Assembly (NCBI GenBank): GCA_013397935.1
Contig: VZRN01005166.1
Location: forward strand, 1,299,582-1,363,581
Origin: Dasyornis broadbenti
Taxonomy: Eukaryota; Chordata; Aves; Passeriformes; Dasyornithidae
DNA length: 64,000 bases
Reading direction: 5' to 3'
The translations under genes were made by a program, and so were the position numbers. The notes under the pieces were generated by a model. The model saw only the letters and a list, made by a program, of their open reading frames with translations, was not told the origin of the DNA and did no database searches. Of this stretch, positions 39,101 through 50,173 are shown piece after piece; position 1 is the stretch's first letter; every line of letters starts with the position of its first letter.

Positions 39101-42100
39101 GATTTCATCCCCATATCTAAGTGGTCTCTGGCTAATGTGTCAGCCTAGTGTTGGGTCCTAAGACACTGAGACATCCCAGAGATGCAGCTGGGGTGGAGCT
39201 GGAAGGGGGCTGCCAAAGAAAACCTGGAGCTGCGGAAAGGTCTACCCCATGGGGACTGTACAGTTGGAGGAAAGGCTTGCGTACCTTGTCTAGGGTCCAG
39301 CCAAGGATTACAGTTTGGAGTAACTGTAATCCCTGTACAGAGACAAGAGATAAACTCAAATCTACAGCTGTTAAAAGGCTGGAAGGTGTCTTTCCAAGGA
39401 AATTAAAGGCTCATCCCAGAAGCCACTTTGGAAGAGTGCCATCAGCCCTGGTCCTGGAGCACTGGGCTTTCTCTCAACCCAACACTGAAGTAAAGCAGTG
39501 GCATTACCAGAGCCCATATCCAAAGGATTCTGATTGGGAAGGATCTCTGGCCTATGGCTTAGCTTATTGTTTGGGTCAGGACTAGATCTGAGAGCCACAG
39601 ACCACAGTAGGAGCAGGGCTGGAAGATGACAGAAAGGACTGTAAAAATTATCTTCTTTGGACATGGTGTAACTGGGAGAAGGCTGGGGCAACTCTGTCCA
39701 AGGGACACTCTAGGATCAGGCTTAGAGTCAGGATAAGAGAAAATGCCAGCACAAAACTCCAGCTCTAGGGAGACAGGAAAGTATATTCCAAAGCAAACTA
39801 CGGGCTAATGCCCTAAATCTTCTCTAAGGAATATTTAGCCCAGAGGAAGCTCTTAGCTTAGGGGTAGTGTTGTTTATTCTCACCAGAACTTTCTAAACCT
39901 CACTAATTTTTTTTTATGTTATAGTGATTAAAGAGGTTGCATACAATAGCACTGGTAACATTACTAGGAGACAATGTCCCAAAGGAGGTGACATGAAGCA
40001 ATGTTGATTAGGTGACAATTTGTTACAACATAGTAGAAAGTGTCATCTCTAGGGGATTTTGTTTTAACAATGTTTAGGTGCATTACAAAGCTCTTGTGTG
40101 TTTGTGTCCCTATTCAGCAGCCCTGAATGCAGGTTTTACTGACTGTTCCCAGGCTCACAGTCTTAGGCAAGTGGCAACTCAGGCTGAGCACTTAGTAAGA
40201 GGAGCTTATAGAAAAATATTGCAAACTTCTCATAGAGTAATGGCCAATGTTGTTTTCTGTTGTATAAGAACTAGTCCAGCTAGCATTACCTCAGTGACAA
40301 ATAACCTTCCCTGCTGTCTTCTCTGTCAGTGTTGTCATAAGCCTCTGTTGCACTATATATACACAAAGCCACTCACACACATCTCCAAATGTTCTGCTGA
40401 GATCCCCATGAGCTAATGGCATAAGAGCTGCCACTGAAAGGAACATCCTGTGCTCAGATCTGTGAAGGGCACATAGTCTTTCACAGAGAAAAGGCACAGT
40501 GGCATCTAGTGGTTATCAATGCATTAGCTGACACCTGGCAACAATAATTCTTGATTCATTAGGGCTATGCCCTGCACCGGTGGTGAAACAGGGGAGTATA
40601 AAAACTGTAGGGCTATAAAAGCTAAACTATAAACTATAAAATACAGAAGCTAAAGGGCAGGGGAGACCAGAGATCTGTCCTTCTGCCTCCCTCTCCACTG
40701 CAGAGAAACCCCCCAGCATGAGGGGTTGGCCATTCTCAGTAGCTCTTCCAACAAACCTCTTTCATGAACTCATCCTTAATTTCTTCCCACTTTTCTTTCA
40801 CCTGCTTCCCATACTCCACAAAAAAACTTCCTTGATCAAATAGATATTTGTACTTTACAGGTATTTGTCATCTATTTTCATTGTTTACTCATTACCTAGG
40901 AAATAGGTCATTCCAGCTCTTTCTAAACCTCTGTCACCTTGATGCCCTTCTCTAAACTAATTTCAATAGATAGTTAGGATTTTTTTTAGCAAAGCAGTTC
41001 CAATTTTTTTCACAGTGCAAATAAAGACAAGCTTATATATTACTCAGCTAATGAGGGAACTTTTGTCATCTGTTAGCAACTCAGGCTAAGAAACTACAGA
41101 AAAGCAAACAAGGTTGGTGGTAACTGCCCTACACAAGCTTTTTTGCAATCACATCCCCAAAATAATCAATTCCTTAATGAAAGCTAGATAAGCATTTGAA
41201 AAAATAAAACAGCCGTATGAAATCAGGCCAAGGAATCACCCAGACTGTACCTGGGAAGAAAAATATTGCCTGCCATAGTGTACAAGTACTCTGGTGCAGT
41301 GCACTGCCATCCCAGACTGACCAAGCTGGAAGGAGAGGAGCAGGACAAGGCTACAGAATGCCATCCCATCAGCAAGCACCCACAGGGATGCAGGTACCAC
41401 TAGAGCTGGCTGGATGTGCATGCTCCCCATTCCAAACAGACTTCCTTCTACCAACCTGACACAAACAAACTAGTAGAGATCTACAACACCTAATAAATAT
41501 ACCCCTTCACTGCCACACTTGGTAATTTTCCCTTCTTTTTACAGTTTCCCTTGGTGTACATACACTGCTGTACTTTTCAACTCCCTCAATATCTGCTCTC
41601 TCAGTCTTGTTCCACAACTCTTCTCCAATATCCTTTAAAATCAACACTTCTGAAAGCTTCACTAAAATACAGGCAAAGCCAGGCTGGCCTTATATGATTG
41701 GAGTGTTTATTGGAGTTTAAGGCAAACTTTTCTGTTCAGGGGTAAAAGAGAACTAGTACAGCCCAGAGCAGATAAAGGAGGAAGGTTTCCATATTCAGTG
41801 ACTTAAGTAAGGCAAGACACCAAGAGGGGAAGCTGAGGTGGACTCGTAAGCTATACAGGAGATATCTGGAAACACTGAATTCTGCAAAAATACATATGCA
41901 AGATCATACAGCCTTTCGGGAACACCTAGAAGTCATTTGACTGGTTTTAAACTTATTTACAGTCCCTCTACTACAATCTGACAGAAATATTAGGTCTGTG
42001 GTGTTGGCTCTTAGATTTTCAATGGGCTGATGCTGTGACTTTCTTGAGCAAAGATGTTAAGTGGCCATACAGATGCTGCAAACACAAGCAGTACTTGTCT

Positions 42101-45049
42101 AGCAGAATTACAGTGATTCGACGAGTAGAACTACACAGAGCTATTAAGCCTGAGTGGTAAAAGCTGACATCAGCAGAAAGCCTTGCACAGAAATAGTTTG
42201 TCATGCAAAAAAAGCATTAACTACGTAGCAATGCTGTGTTCACTGTACAGGACAGATGGCAGAGATGGGCCTTCTGAGATTTAGTCAGGATCACTAGAGG
42301 TGATTTTCAGAGCCAAAGTTAAGTCTGGGTGCTCAGGGTCATATTCAGAGTTTTAACATCTCTAGGAATGAAGGTTCCAAAATCTGTGTGCCAATGTTCA
42401 GTTACTCTCAAAGTGAAAGAAGTTTTCCCATCATGTAACCAGAATTTCCCTTGTTGGAATTTTCCTTGGTTGAAACATTTCCCCTGGTTCTTTCTTAAGA
42501 CATAGTAGGAACTCAAGCTGAGGAGGCTCTGAGGAGGCTCTCCTCACCAAGGAAAACAATCTGTGCTCACAGGCATTCCAAGTGACTTCCAAGGCTTTAC
42601 TATACATACAGCAGGTCAGATTATACGTCATACATTCAAGTCAAATCTACTTTTCTTAATGAAAGACAGCTATTCTTACTTTATTACAACAGATTTTTCT
42701 CCTTGGCACAAACAGTCAAATAAAACAAGGCAGCTATTAAACTGAAAAATGACAAGACACTTATTGGACTTCCATAACATTAAGTATCCACTATACTTGT
42801 CTTTTCTTGACAACTCCAAAGTGACCTCCAAACTGACAGATAGTGCGGCCTGCCATACAACTACACATGATCTAGTCCGGCCTGAGACTCATGAAGAGAC
42901 TGTATTTTCATGTTTAGAACAGAAATGAGGCTCAGCTGGAGACATTCCTAAAGGACTGTGGACTGCAATACAGTCCCCTGCACCAAGCATCATGTTACTT
43001 CCTGAAAATCTCATTGGTTTAGTTGAAATGGTTTTGTGTAATTTTTTCATTTAATGCAGAATATTCTGATATATCTGCCAGAAGAGGCTAAAGATTTTAT
43101 TTAGCTGCTGGAAATGATGTTTCTGGGCCGCCAAGCCTTGTTAGATACTTCAAACTAGAAGGTTTGAGACTTGCTGTGCTTGCAAGTTGCTTGGTCAAGT
43201 TGAAGAAAACAGGGAAATGGACCCAGAAACAACTCTTTTTTTGTTTTTTTTTTTAGCACAAGAAAAATTCATTTTTTCATTCTGTTCCTATTCTCTCTTT
43301 GGAACTGCAAGCACAGGAAGCATTGCTATTATGTACTATTTAGCACAAATTTTGGGAACCCTCTGTCATGTATCTACTGAATTTAAAAAGTTTTCATGCT
43401 TCTAAACTGGATGTTTGTGCTTGTACCCTCTCTGATATTCTGGTATCTGAGACATCTCCTCCTGCATCATCCATTCTCTTGCTGCTCATAAGTTCCAATC
43501 AGCACAGAGGCATCCTCAATAAACCAGATCCTTACTGACTGTTTTCCTTTTGCCACTGAAATCTGAGAGTTTAGCCTATGGTAACTTAAGCTACTAAAAG
43601 TCAGAACTATTGGGGTTCTGCCAGACTCTTTCCTCTGAACCTGCCCCTTCCCTTGTGCAGATGTTCCAGGGAACTGAGATAGATGAAAATTATCTGCTGA
43701 ATATAAAGCCATGAGCTGTCAGCTGGGTGTCCCCACATTCCTGCTGTCACTGCTTCCAGCAGCACCAGAATGAAATGGGGCCAGACTAGTAACACCTCCA
43801 TCAGCAATGGCCACTCCTCCCAAACTTCTTCACAGGCAACAGTAGAACTGATCTGGCAGCTATTAATATTAGAAGTACTAAAAAAGTTGTACTTGCTGCT
43901 GTTTTAAAGGAGTAGGTGCATCCTCAGATCCCAGGAGAACAGAGGCTTCACAGTTCAAGGGAGGGACCCCTAACAGATACCCTGCATTAAACAATATTCT
44001 AGAAAATGCCACTAGAAATCCTTGTGATGCATCTTGCAATCTCGCTGTCTCATGTGGCCCAGATAAATGGCAAGTGACTTGCTGCGCCAGGGTGTGACAT
44101 TGTTACCTATCTCCTTTGCTATCAGGATATAACCTAAGAAAGGAGACATCTGGAAAATGTGATACCTTCTGTTGTCATGCATAAAGAAAAAATCTCATAC
44201 TGCTGCAGTCCATGCTGTGGCTGTATGATCAGGTCAGACTGGGTGCCTCTAAAACTACTGGGTTTTCAATGCCATTTTGAGAGTCCAGAAGTGATGACAA
44301 AATGGCTGTGAAAGAGGCTAATCCCAAATAAATTATGATACAAAGAAGTGGAATGACAGGTCCCCTTGGGAACCTGAATGACCATGACAGTAAAGAATTG
44401 GGAGAGAAAGGCCCAGATTTGAACAGGTGAATGCTCCATTTAAATAACAGAAGAGGACAGATGGCTGATTCCAGCCTTTTGGTAACTACAGGTGACTAAA
44501 ATTAAATGCATTTTAATAACACAAATTAAAAATATGCCTTCAGGCAATGTTTGTTTTACGGGGAACTGCACCACAGAAACATTCAGCCCCATCTCAGTTC
44601 GGAAGTCAGAAAGCAACCAGGACTTGTAAAGCCAGAATGCCTCTGTGATACACTCCTTAAACTCATCTGCCAAGGCAGGAACCAGGCAAGATCCCTGTAA
44701 TACAAGATTATTTCTCACATTTATAACATTGATTATCTCAGTGTCCTGTACAAGTGTTCTTTAAACACTGCATTTCCTTTCTCTGGTAACCAATTTCAGG
44801 TTTGATATCAGCTGGCTCCCCTGCACACATTCATGGGATGTCACAGGTTCACACATGGAACGATGTCTGCTCAGTCAGCCAGCCGACCTCGAAAATCTGC
44901 GAAGTCCCTTCTAATCCTGTCCCTGCAAATATCTACATATCTTTAAATGTAGGCTCAATAACTTGTCCCATTAACCTCTGCAGACAAAGTATCGTTCCAC
45001 TATTCCCCTTTGTATGTAGCCATGAGTTACATGAGACTTTTTGCCACTA
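36188..45049. other. Intergenic DNA without supported genes
   Basis: About 9 kb with no supported exon. The longest frame is 145 codons at 39148-39585 (+). It overlaps frames on both strands and has no recognisable domain, so I do not call it a gene. No CR1 or LTR was confidently recognised here. Confidence 0.5.
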
Positions 45050-45059
45050 AAACATCAAA

Positions 45060-45700
45060 GTTCATGCTGCAATGGAGAAATGGCATCTAAATCTCTGTCG
45101 AGACTCCATTCAAACAGTCTGTTTCCCTGAGATAGTGTAAGTCCCATGCGAGCTCATTACAACCCTTAATGCATTCTGTCTGAAGGCAGCTCATTTATCA
45201 CACAGCCTGCATCACTTCCCTGTTTTCATTGTTATTTATCATTCGACTAATATTTGTCATGGTGCAGGTTTTATCGGCACTATCTTATGTGTATTTCCAT
45301 AACACACATGAAAACGTTGAACTGTTCCTGTGGGACCGTTTCCTGCAGAAACTCACCAGGAATTTGATGAGCCAGTAAAGACCTCCTAAAAGGTCCTTAT
45401 TCGGCAATAAGTACTTTAACAAGTTTCTCGGTGCTATAGGAATGTTAAACATAGCCATTCAACTTACTGTGGCAGACACCCGTGAAAAAGAAATCACACT
45501 TATCACTATGTAGAGCCTTCTATTAGCCATTTTCTCCCCTCGCCCTCAATTCTCAATTTTCTCTGCTAATTTACACACCATGAAATGATTCTTTAATGAT
45601 TTCTGAGTATGAGAATTTTACCTGGAGATAACGTCATGATAATTGCTCAATAGTGCCCTGACGTCTCATGTTTAGTTTTTTCACCATACCAGTGGAACCT
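45060..45700. promoter_or_regulatory. Candidate conserved regulatory block upstream of PDIA6 (unproven)
   Basis: This repeat-free segment keeps more CpG dinucleotides than its surroundings and holds two CRE/ATF-like words, TAACGTCA (45629-45636) and TGACGTCT (45659-45666). It also has ATTTATCATTCGACTAATAT, CGGCAATAAGTAC, and TTAATGATTTC. It lies 1.3-2 kb upstream of the CpG island, so a role for PDIA6 is possible. The call is inference from composition. Confidence 0.3.
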
Positions 45701-46978
45701 AAGAGACACTTTGGAGAAATACTCATTGGTGGTCTGCAAAGCAGCTCCCGTTTGCTTTAGGAGTCACTAAAATAACAGACGTGTTTTATCTTAAGATCTA
45801 GGAAGTGCCACAAATTTGAACCTGCCTGCTCAGCAGGCTGCCCTTTTACGGATGGAAATGCCAAGATGTCAGTATTTTGTAGCCATTCTGATTAAACTTT
45901 TTATTCTGTGTATCTCCATGCTCCCATTTCTGAAATAACTTGAGGGTGAAAACAACGTCTATTCTTACCGTGCCAACAACTTCATTCTCTCAAAAAGCAG
46001 GACTGAACCGTACTGAAAAGTGCTACTTGTGAGCATGAAGCAGTGGGGGTGTGGATGGGGGTAAAATTTAGACAACATATGAATATCCAACTGCTGAAAA
46101 AAATCTATTTCAATGGTACGTTAAATTCAGCTACTATTACTACACTACAAAATTCACAGCTCACTTAACCGTGTAATCCTAGCTCTGCAAAAGCCTTTGT
46201 CTGCATCTGTGCACAACATATAGCCCCAAGCCCTAGGTCCACCTGCAATGTGCAATCTTTGGGGGAAGGGGATGGAGGAATACCAGCTTTACGAATCTGT
46301 TGTTTCCAGTGTTTTTGAACTGGGATGCTGTTTTTCATATGAAAGAGCCACCCTACATGCTGTGCTGTGCTGGACCCAAACTTTCCCAGCGTCTGTCGGA
46401 CGCAGGTTACTCGGAGTTTAACAGCCCTCTTATCAGCATGCACCAGTACCCTCCCCCTGCTTGTATTTCCTCGGCCTGCAGCACTCAGCCGGGCTAATTT
46501 CTACAGGCGTGCTTGCGACTTGAAAATATTTTTTTTTTTCCAAATCTAGATGCCTGCTCGGTTTTCACAGTGAAACCATGCAGACCGTCAGAAGACTCTT
46601 TTAGACCATCCCTGAGACTTATTTGCACTCAGAGGCAGTAGCAAAGCAGCTAGGCCACCAAACAGGACAAATCCCCGCCTGGCCTGCCTTGCTTCTCCCT
46701 GAAGGCCTGCACGGGTTCCGGCCCAGGCCCGGCCACCCGCCAGCGCTGAAGCGGGAGCGGCTGGTAGCGCTCTGGACAGGGTAGGATCCTCAGAAACTGC
46801 TGGAAGCAGACTAAAGCACCTTTCCCGCGGGCACCACCGCTCAGCAAGAACACGCCCACTACGCTCCTGCCCTCCGCAACACCAAGACTCCAGCTCCCGC
46901 CCAGCTGCCGCCACCACCGTCCTCCGCCGCCTCCGCCCCTGAGAGCCTGCCCCGCCCTCCGCGTGCCGCAGCGGCTGG

Positions 46979-46997
46979 CGCGGCCGCTCCCCATTGG
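46979..46997 (-). promoter_or_regulatory. Imperfect inverted ERSE-like site
   Basis: CGCGG, nine bases, then ATTGG on the + strand is the reverse complement of CCAAT-N9-CCGCG. It differs from the ERSE (CCAAT-N9-CCACG) at one base. Spacing is exact. It may be a weak second site or just an inverted CCAAT box with chance GC sequence beside it. Confidence 0.45.
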
Positions 46998-47025
46998 CTG
47001 CGGCGGTGCCCGGGCGCCGGTGCGG

Positions 47026-47044
47026 CCAATGGGTGGTGGCCACG
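47026..47044 (+). promoter_or_regulatory. Perfect ER stress response element (ERSE)
   Basis: CCAAT at 47026-47030, nine bases (GGGTGGTGG), then CCACG at 47040-47044 is an exact CCAAT-N9-CCACG. In known ERSEs, NF-Y binds CCAAT, and ATF6 (or XBP1) binds CCACG during the unfolded protein response. Promoters of ER chaperones and PDI-family genes carry such sites. Its place beside GC boxes in the island upstream of PDIA6 fits regulation by ER stress. Confidence 0.85.
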
Positions 47045-47196
47045 GCGGGGCGCGTGGCGCGGGCGGGGCGGGGNTGGGGTGCGGCAGGGCACGGCTTTCC
47101 TTTCCTCAGCTTTGCGGGCCCCGGTGCGGCGGGAGGGAGCGGGGCCCGGGGCCGGGCGGCCGCTCTGCGGGGCGGCGGGCGGAGCGGGGGAGCCTC

Positions 47197-47502
47197 CTGA
47201 AAGGAGGTTGTAAGCAGGTGGGGATTTGCCTCCTCTCCCAGGCAGCTTGCAATAGGACTAGAGAACACAGTCTTAAGCTGCGCCATGGGAGGTTCAGGTT
47301 GGACATTAGGAGGAATTTCTTCACAGAAAGGGTGATTAGATAGTAGAATGGGCTGCCCGGGGCGGTGGTGGAGTCACCGTTCCTGAAAGTGTTTAATGAA
47401 AGACTGGACGTGGCACTCAGTGCTATGGTCTGGTTGACAGGGATGATCGGTCATGGGCTGGACTTGATCCCAGAGGTCTTTCCCAACCCCATTGATTCTG
47501 TG
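47197..47502 (+). repeat. CR1 LINE 3' fragment (sense) inside the CpG island region
   Basis: It begins CCTGAAAGGAGGTTGTAAGC and runs through TCTCCCAGGCAGCTTGCAAT, GGAGGTTCAGGTTGGACATT, GAATTTCTTCACAGAAAGGG, GGGCTGCCCGGGGCGGTGG and GGTCTTTCCCAACCCCATTG, ending ATTGATTCTGTG. The + strand frame to 47343 gives RFRLDIRRNFFTERVIR, the end of CR1 ORF2. GC-rich, non-CR1 sequence lies on both sides, so the element appears to have split the island or the first exon/intron region. It is less diverged than most CR1 copies in this window. Confidence 0.95.
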
Positions 47503-50009
47503 GGGTCAGCGCTCGCAGTCGCGGACTGGCTGTGGTCGGTCTGTGCCGCGGGGGCGAGGGTTGCTCGGTGGATAAGGGAAGCAGAGGTAGAGAGAGATCC
47601 TAAAGATCCCATCAGCAAAAAACCCAAAACAAAACAACAACAACAACAACAAAACTGACGCAAAAAGTAAACCCAAACGGTGGTTTTCTTTCACCCTAAT
47701 AAAAGACCCACTTTGATTTGAGTAAGCGGCTGTGGTTGTGCACACCAGGCTGCCCTGCCTTGCGATCTGCTGCTCTGAGGGCTGCAGGAGAGCAGTGACC
47801 GAGGTCAAACAGAGGAGCCCCAGGGGTGCTGGTGTTCCCCGTCCCCTGCCCCTGCTGCCGCCTCTCGTGTGCCGCAGGAATCGAAACTATTCCCGCTCGG
47901 GCCCCTCGGTGGAAGCGCGGAAGGTGCCGAGGAGCTCTGCCCCAGACTGTGGCTCGCCGAGCGCACGTGTGCAGGGATGTGTGAGCTCGGGCATGCCGAG
48001 CACTGCTGCAGTAGGGGGTATTTCTAGGAGGAAGTTCACAGAATCATTATCATCATCCTGTGACGAAATCTTTTTTTAATAGATCTCCAGACTTGCAACT
48101 TTGCGGTTCAATTAGAACTAGTAATACCAGCATGGAGCTGCCTTAGCTGGTTTAATAATGTGATTTGCTTATATTAGAAAACAGCTTTTGAAATCAGTTT
48201 ATCTGTGTCTTTTTTCTTTAATAACAGAGACAGATTTACATTTATTAGATACTTCTAGGAAAATGATCTTTTTCTTTGCTGAAGCTGAATTAAACCTTGA
48301 ATGTTTCACAATAGAAGGGAAAGTTATGCCACCAGTTCATGAGTCATAGTTTAAAACAGCGATAGGTGACTAGGTGAATTTCACCATGTGCTTTCTTTGT
48401 GAGTTCTCCTTAGCAGGTGTATTTGCATAAGCTAGAACTTATCTCTTTGAAGGGACAGAAATGGTGGAGTGAATTCTGTCTTCTGAATGTATTCTGCCAG
48501 AGATCACCTAAAAGGTTAAGCCAAAATATGCTGATTTCAGTTTAATGGTCTCATTCTGTCTAGAGGAGTTTTTATCTCTTAAGAGTTATTGTAACATTCA
48601 AGGAACTTTTTCCATCCTTATTTTCTTACTGTACCCCAGCAGCAGCTGCTACTGTAGGTCGCTGTAACATGCTGTGACAGCCATGGATTGCCTTGGAAGT
48701 CAGTTGAACAATGCTGACGAATGCTGCTTGTGTATGGGCATACTGAAGAGACAGATCTAACATGTACATCTGGTGGTGGAAACCAATTATGATCACCCCA
48801 GAAGAAAAGGGCTGGGTTCTGGTGCTAGAAGAAGCCATTAGGATGGGGTAGCAGTGCAGTGGATTGTAGTGTGGCACTGGGTTGTAGTGTGGCAATTCAG
48901 TCCTGATCTCTGCTTGAGTAACCTGGAAGGTGTTACTTCTGTCAGCTTCACTCACCTGCAGAATAGGAGTAATGAAACTGGCTTGTGTTGTATGGGACTG
49001 ATGAAGTATAGGTAATGCTGTGCAGTCTGTGTACCATGTGCTGTAGAGTTTCTGCATCATTGACCTGTTTTTCTCTCACTTTGAGTCTCAAGAGAGAATG
49101 TACAGCTTCCCATTCAAGTTATTAACTGCTCACAGCAAAGCTATTTTTTGTCTGGTTCTAACTTGGGTGTTTGAGGTCTTACTCCCTCCAATCTTTAGTA
49201 GATTAAGAAAAATCTTTTGTCTTGTGGATTTTGTTACAGAGGTGCTTGTCAACTCTCATTAAGTCATCTCTCAATCTCCCTGACTAGGTAGAAGGAAGAA
49301 TTATGAGGTTTTATGTACAAAGTCTCAAACAATAATAAGTTCTAGGAATTATCAGAAATACAAAGCAATCAGAGAAAGCAATTTCTTTCCTTCTATATTT
49401 TAATGTTATATTTTTGGCATTCTCAGAGTGCTTGAGTTGTTAACCAGAGAGATTTAGCTGTTGTTCTCCAGTCTGTTGCTAAAGAGCTAAATCAATGGTA
49501 GACTAAGATCCTCAGGAGCAAGAGTGATGCACTACCAGTGCATCATGTGCTGGTCCTATAATCAGTAATTGTGTCAAGCCTAGTTGGGACAGTCCTGAAT
49601 GATGTGATGCTATAAAAAGTGTGTTTGAGTGCCTGCTGTACAGGAGGTGTGAACAATTGGCTTAGGAGTTTCTGTGAGAACTGAAAGAAAACATAGCTGG
49701 TTGTGGGGATCCCTGTGGAAGTTCTGGTGGTCTGGTACCAGCAGGAGTTAGGGTAGCAGCTTTGACTCTCTCTCTGGAGAGCCATAGCATGAGTGGCATA
49801 ACTCCAGGTAGCTTTAGGCACAGACCCTCCTTTTACATGATCCTATGGAATCATGTTTTAAGCGAGGAGGGAAAGCGTGTATCTTGCCTTAACTTCCTTT
49901 TTTATCTGGTCTAACTGGAATCTCTTCCCAGCACTGCTGATTTGCAAAGAGTGGATAGATGGTTTAGCCATGGCAACAGGAGAGTCACAAATGTTCAACA
50001 GGAGTGCTG
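47503..50009 (+). other. Presumed PDIA6 intron 1 region
   Basis: This lies between the promoter island and exon 2. GC-rich patches at 47503-47580 and 47815-48020 may be remains of the island beyond the CR1. An (AAC)n microsatellite is at 47626-47654. I searched for a start codon followed by a short hydrophobic stretch ending in G before a GT donor, as needed for exon 1, and found none. Two antisense frames (48626-49060, 49543-49821) are not recognised. Confidence 0.5.
47626..47654. repeat. (AAC)n microsatellite
   Basis: CAAAACAAAACAACAACAAC and further CAA units precede AAAACTGACGC. It lies just after the CR1 and the GC-rich patch. Confidence 0.9.
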
Positions 50010-50031
50010 ATGTCTTTGCTTTTCATTGTAG
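50010..50031 (+). other. In-frame ATG within the splice acceptor tract of PDIA6 exon 2
   Basis: The last intron-1 bases read ATG TCT TTG CTT TTC ATT GTA G and stay in frame with exon 2, with no stop between. An unspliced or intron-initiated transcript would encode MSLLFIVGTVSCTLFLAVNG, a good signal peptide. The upstream in-frame stop is TAG at 49965-49967. The context (C at -3, T at +4) is weak. Normal splicing removes these bases. Confidence 0.4.
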
Positions 50032-50173
50032 GCACAGTGAGCTGCACTTTATTCCTGGCAGTCAATGGTTTATATTCGGCCAGTGATGATGTGATAGAGC
50101 TCACACCAACCAACTTCAACAAGGAGGTCATTCAGAGCGAGAGCCTTTGGCTCGTGGAGTTCTATGCCCCATG
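50032..50173 (+). CDS. PDIA6: PDIA6 exon 2: signal peptide end and start of first thioredoxin domain
   Basis: The acceptor is TTTTCATTGTAG and the donor GTAAGA. The exon enters in phase 1, so exon 1 must end in the first base of a glycine codon. It encodes the hydrophobic TVSCTLFLAVNGLYSASDD and the thioredoxin start up to LWLVEFYAPW. The last two bases, TG, begin the tryptophan codon finished by exon 3. Confidence 0.97.

Larger units (their letters stand above)
46670..47196 (+). promoter_or_regulatory. PDIA6: CpG island and likely PDIA6 promoter
   Basis: GC content and CpG density rise sharply here against an AT-rich background. The island has GC boxes (GGGCGGGGCGGGG at 47061-47073), two CCAAT boxes in opposite orientations (46993-46997 inverted, 47026-47030 direct) and no clear TATA box, as in broad housekeeping promoters. 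It is the only island in the window and lies 3 kb upstream of PDIA6 exon 2. With the ERSE inside it, I assign it to PDIA6. Transcription probably starts between about 47060 and 47196. A single N at 47074 marks uncertain sequence. The island could also start a divergent transcript. Confidence 0.85.

Noticed and set aside
39148..39585. 145-codon + strand frame
   Set aside because: It overlaps other frames on both strands and has no known family. I kept it out of the gene list.
47031..47090. ATG at 47029 as the PDIA6 start codon
   Set aside because: It lies inside the CCAAT box, and its frame gives a Gly/Ala-rich string with no signal peptide or suitable donor.
46588..47286. A 232-codon antisense frame across the CpG island
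   Set aside because: It is rich in Pro, Ala and Arg because stops are rare in GC-rich DNA, it crosses an N and enters a CR1, and it has no recognisable domain.
49970..50086. ATG at 49970 (CCATGG context) as a PDIA6 start
   Set aside because: It is out of frame with exon 2; only the ATG at 50010 is in frame.
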